Shown: in pieces, positions 5,166 to 6,044 of the stretch | How positions within the stretch are numbered: position 1 is the first letter of the stretch | Layout: each line of letters begins with the position of its first letter | NCBI GenBank assembly: GCA_035716135.1 | Contig: DASTKD010000431.1 | Span: forward strand, 1 to 6,044 | Origin: CF-113 sp035716135 | GTDB taxonomy: Bacteria > Chloroflexota > Ktedonobacteria > Ktedonobacterales > Ktedonobacteraceae | DNA length: 6,044 nucleotides | Direction of reading: 5' to 3' | Translations under genes and position numbers: made by a program | The notes under the pieces: generated by a model | The model's database searches: none | What the model saw: only the letters and a program-made list of their open reading frames with translations | Told to the model about the DNA's origin: nothing

Positions 5166-6044
5166 ACAATAATCCGACATTGACCAAATCCTGCCGCAGT
5201 TCTTCGCGTTCGGCAGGCGTTGTTTGAAGCAACGGAGGGCGAACCGCGCTGCCTACCATGCCGAGTAGCTCGCTCCAGGTTTTGAGGTAGGCAATGGGCA
5301 TCACGCGGCGCGCCGGCCAGGGTTCGCGCAGCCATTTATTGAAGATAGCGCGAGCAGGCTCAAGGCTTTGCGCGATGGTTGCAGCTTCTTCGGTTTGCCC
5401 GTTAAGAGCGAGCGCAGTATAGTCTTTCAGGGGAGTGTGGCCGGGTTTCTGAAGCAGGTAGGGTGCGGCGGAGGACATGTAGACGCGACAACCGTGTCCG
5501 GTCATCAGCGAGAACCAGATGCTCTCGTCGGGGCTGCTGATGATGATGCGGTCGCCTGCCAGTCGAAGCGTTTCGAGCGTGTGCGGCAGTTTGGGCGAAT
5601 TTTTCACGGCCACCACGTTTTCGAGATCGGCCAGGCGGCTAATCATCTCAGGAGTCAGCACGATGCCCGTATAACCGGTATTGGTGATGAGGATGCCGGC
5701 GGAGGTACGTTCGGAAATGGCCTGAAAATATGTGTAGATCTGGTCTTCGCTGTACGCCATGAAATAGGGATTTCCTATAGCCAGATAGTTGGCTCCGATG
5801 TGTTCGGCATGGTGGGAGAGTTCGACGCTTTCTTTGACGGCGGTATGGCCGGTATGTATCATGGTCGGGATGTGGCCCCGGCACTCGTCGACCACGATTT
5901 CGGCGGCGCGTTTGCGTTCCTCGCTGGTGAGCGACCAGAACTCGCTCATGAAGTGGCCGCAATAGATGCCGTCCAGCAGGTGATTATCGATGCAATAGCG
6001 AATGTTGCGCCTCAGCCCCGGCTCATCAAGTTCGTCATCCGGCG
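5164..6044 (-). CDS. DapA/dihydrodipicolinate synthase-superfamily lyase (partial, N-terminus beyond right edge)
   Basis: The frame stays open to the right edge, adding 31 residues before the Met at 5949. They include an LRRNIRYCIDNHLLDGIY segment, the usual N-terminal helix and first beta strand of this TIM-barrel family, so the true start is outside the window. At least 292 residues are present, against about 290-310 for the family. Counting from the Met at 5949, the later barrel elements are NPYFMAYSEDQ (60-70), GILITNTGYTG (85-95) and the Schiff-base segment NVVAVKNS with Lys116 (codon 5602-5604), then SSPDE and GHGCRVYMSS. Family members form a Schiff base with pyruvate or another 2-oxo acid and catalyse aldol, lyase or dehydratase reactions. 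Most DHDPS signature residues other than the lysine are replaced, so this is unlikely to be lysine-pathway DapA. It lies upstream of, and is probably cotranscribed with, the oxidoreductase. Confidence 0.9.
   Translation of the reverse strand, partial: PDDELDEPGLRRNIRYCIDNHLLDGIYCGHFMSEFWSLTSEERKRAAEIVVDECRGHIPTMIHTGHTAVKESVELSHHAEHIGANYLAIGNPYFMAYSEDQIYTYFQAISERTSAGILITNTGYTGIVLTPEMISRLADLENVVAVKNSPKLPHTLETLRLAGDRIIISSPDESIWFSLMTGHGCRVYMSSAAPYLLQKPGHTPLKDYTALALNGQTEEAATIAQSLEPARAIFNKWLREPWPARRVMPIAYLKTWSELLGMVGSAVRPPLLQTTPAEREELRQDLVNVGLL

Noticed and set aside
5947..5949. ATG as the start of the DapA-family lyase
   Set aside because: The frame remains open for 31 codons upstream to the window edge and encodes the expected N-terminal barrel elements. 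This Met falls in the position of the GTTGE loop, so a start here would delete the first strand and helix.
5648..5962. Arg-rich 104-residue minus-strand frame inside the lyase gene
   Set aside because: It is out of frame with the DapA-family reading, and its Arg/His-rich composition is typical of a shifted frame of a GC-rich gene.

Overview
The window looks like ordinary chromosomal DNA of a moderately GC-rich bacterium. Chloroflexota, perhaps a Ktedonobacteria-like lineage, is my best guess. The basis is a lipoprotein with a Pro/Thr linker and a Cys-bearing Ig-like domain, a Yip1-like membrane protein, and a dispersed-type palindrome containing the ATCCTGAGCGAAGCGAAGGAT core. This is inferred from protein style and is not proven. 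I see no transposase, phage gene, CRISPR array, tRNA or rRNA.

Layout, left to right. Positions 1-129 hold the 3' end of an unidentified plus-strand gene. It converges on a complete minus-strand gene (153-1790) for a CocE/NonD-type serine hydrolase with a recognisable Ser129-Asp262-His291 triad. Its promoter candidate and ribosome binding site lie just upstream, at 1800-1853. Next come a perfect 34-bp inverted repeat (1894-1975) and a minus-strand lipoprotein gene (1987-2610). An AT-rich divergent intergenic region (2611-2822) separates the lipoprotein gene from a plus-strand gene (2823-3581) for a five-helix Yip1-like membrane protein. That gene meets a minus-strand operon tail to tail, and the two stop codons share the hexamer TCATGA.

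The minus-strand operon reads from the right edge leftwards. It contains a DapA/DHDPS-superfamily lyase (5164 to the window edge, N-terminus cut off) and, 10 nt downstream, an FAD-dependent phytoene-dehydrogenase/PYROXD2-like oxidoreductase (3576-5153). The Shine-Dalgarno sequence of the second gene overlaps the stop codon of the first, so the two are probably translated together. The lyase keeps the Schiff-base lysine but has replaced nearly all other signature DHDPS active-site residues. It is therefore unlikely to make lysine precursors and more likely acts on an unknown 2-oxo acid or related substrate, whose product may be a substrate of the oxidoreductase.

The most interesting point is this small lyase-oxidoreductase module of unknown pathway. 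I found no convincing new defence, mobile or RNA system.
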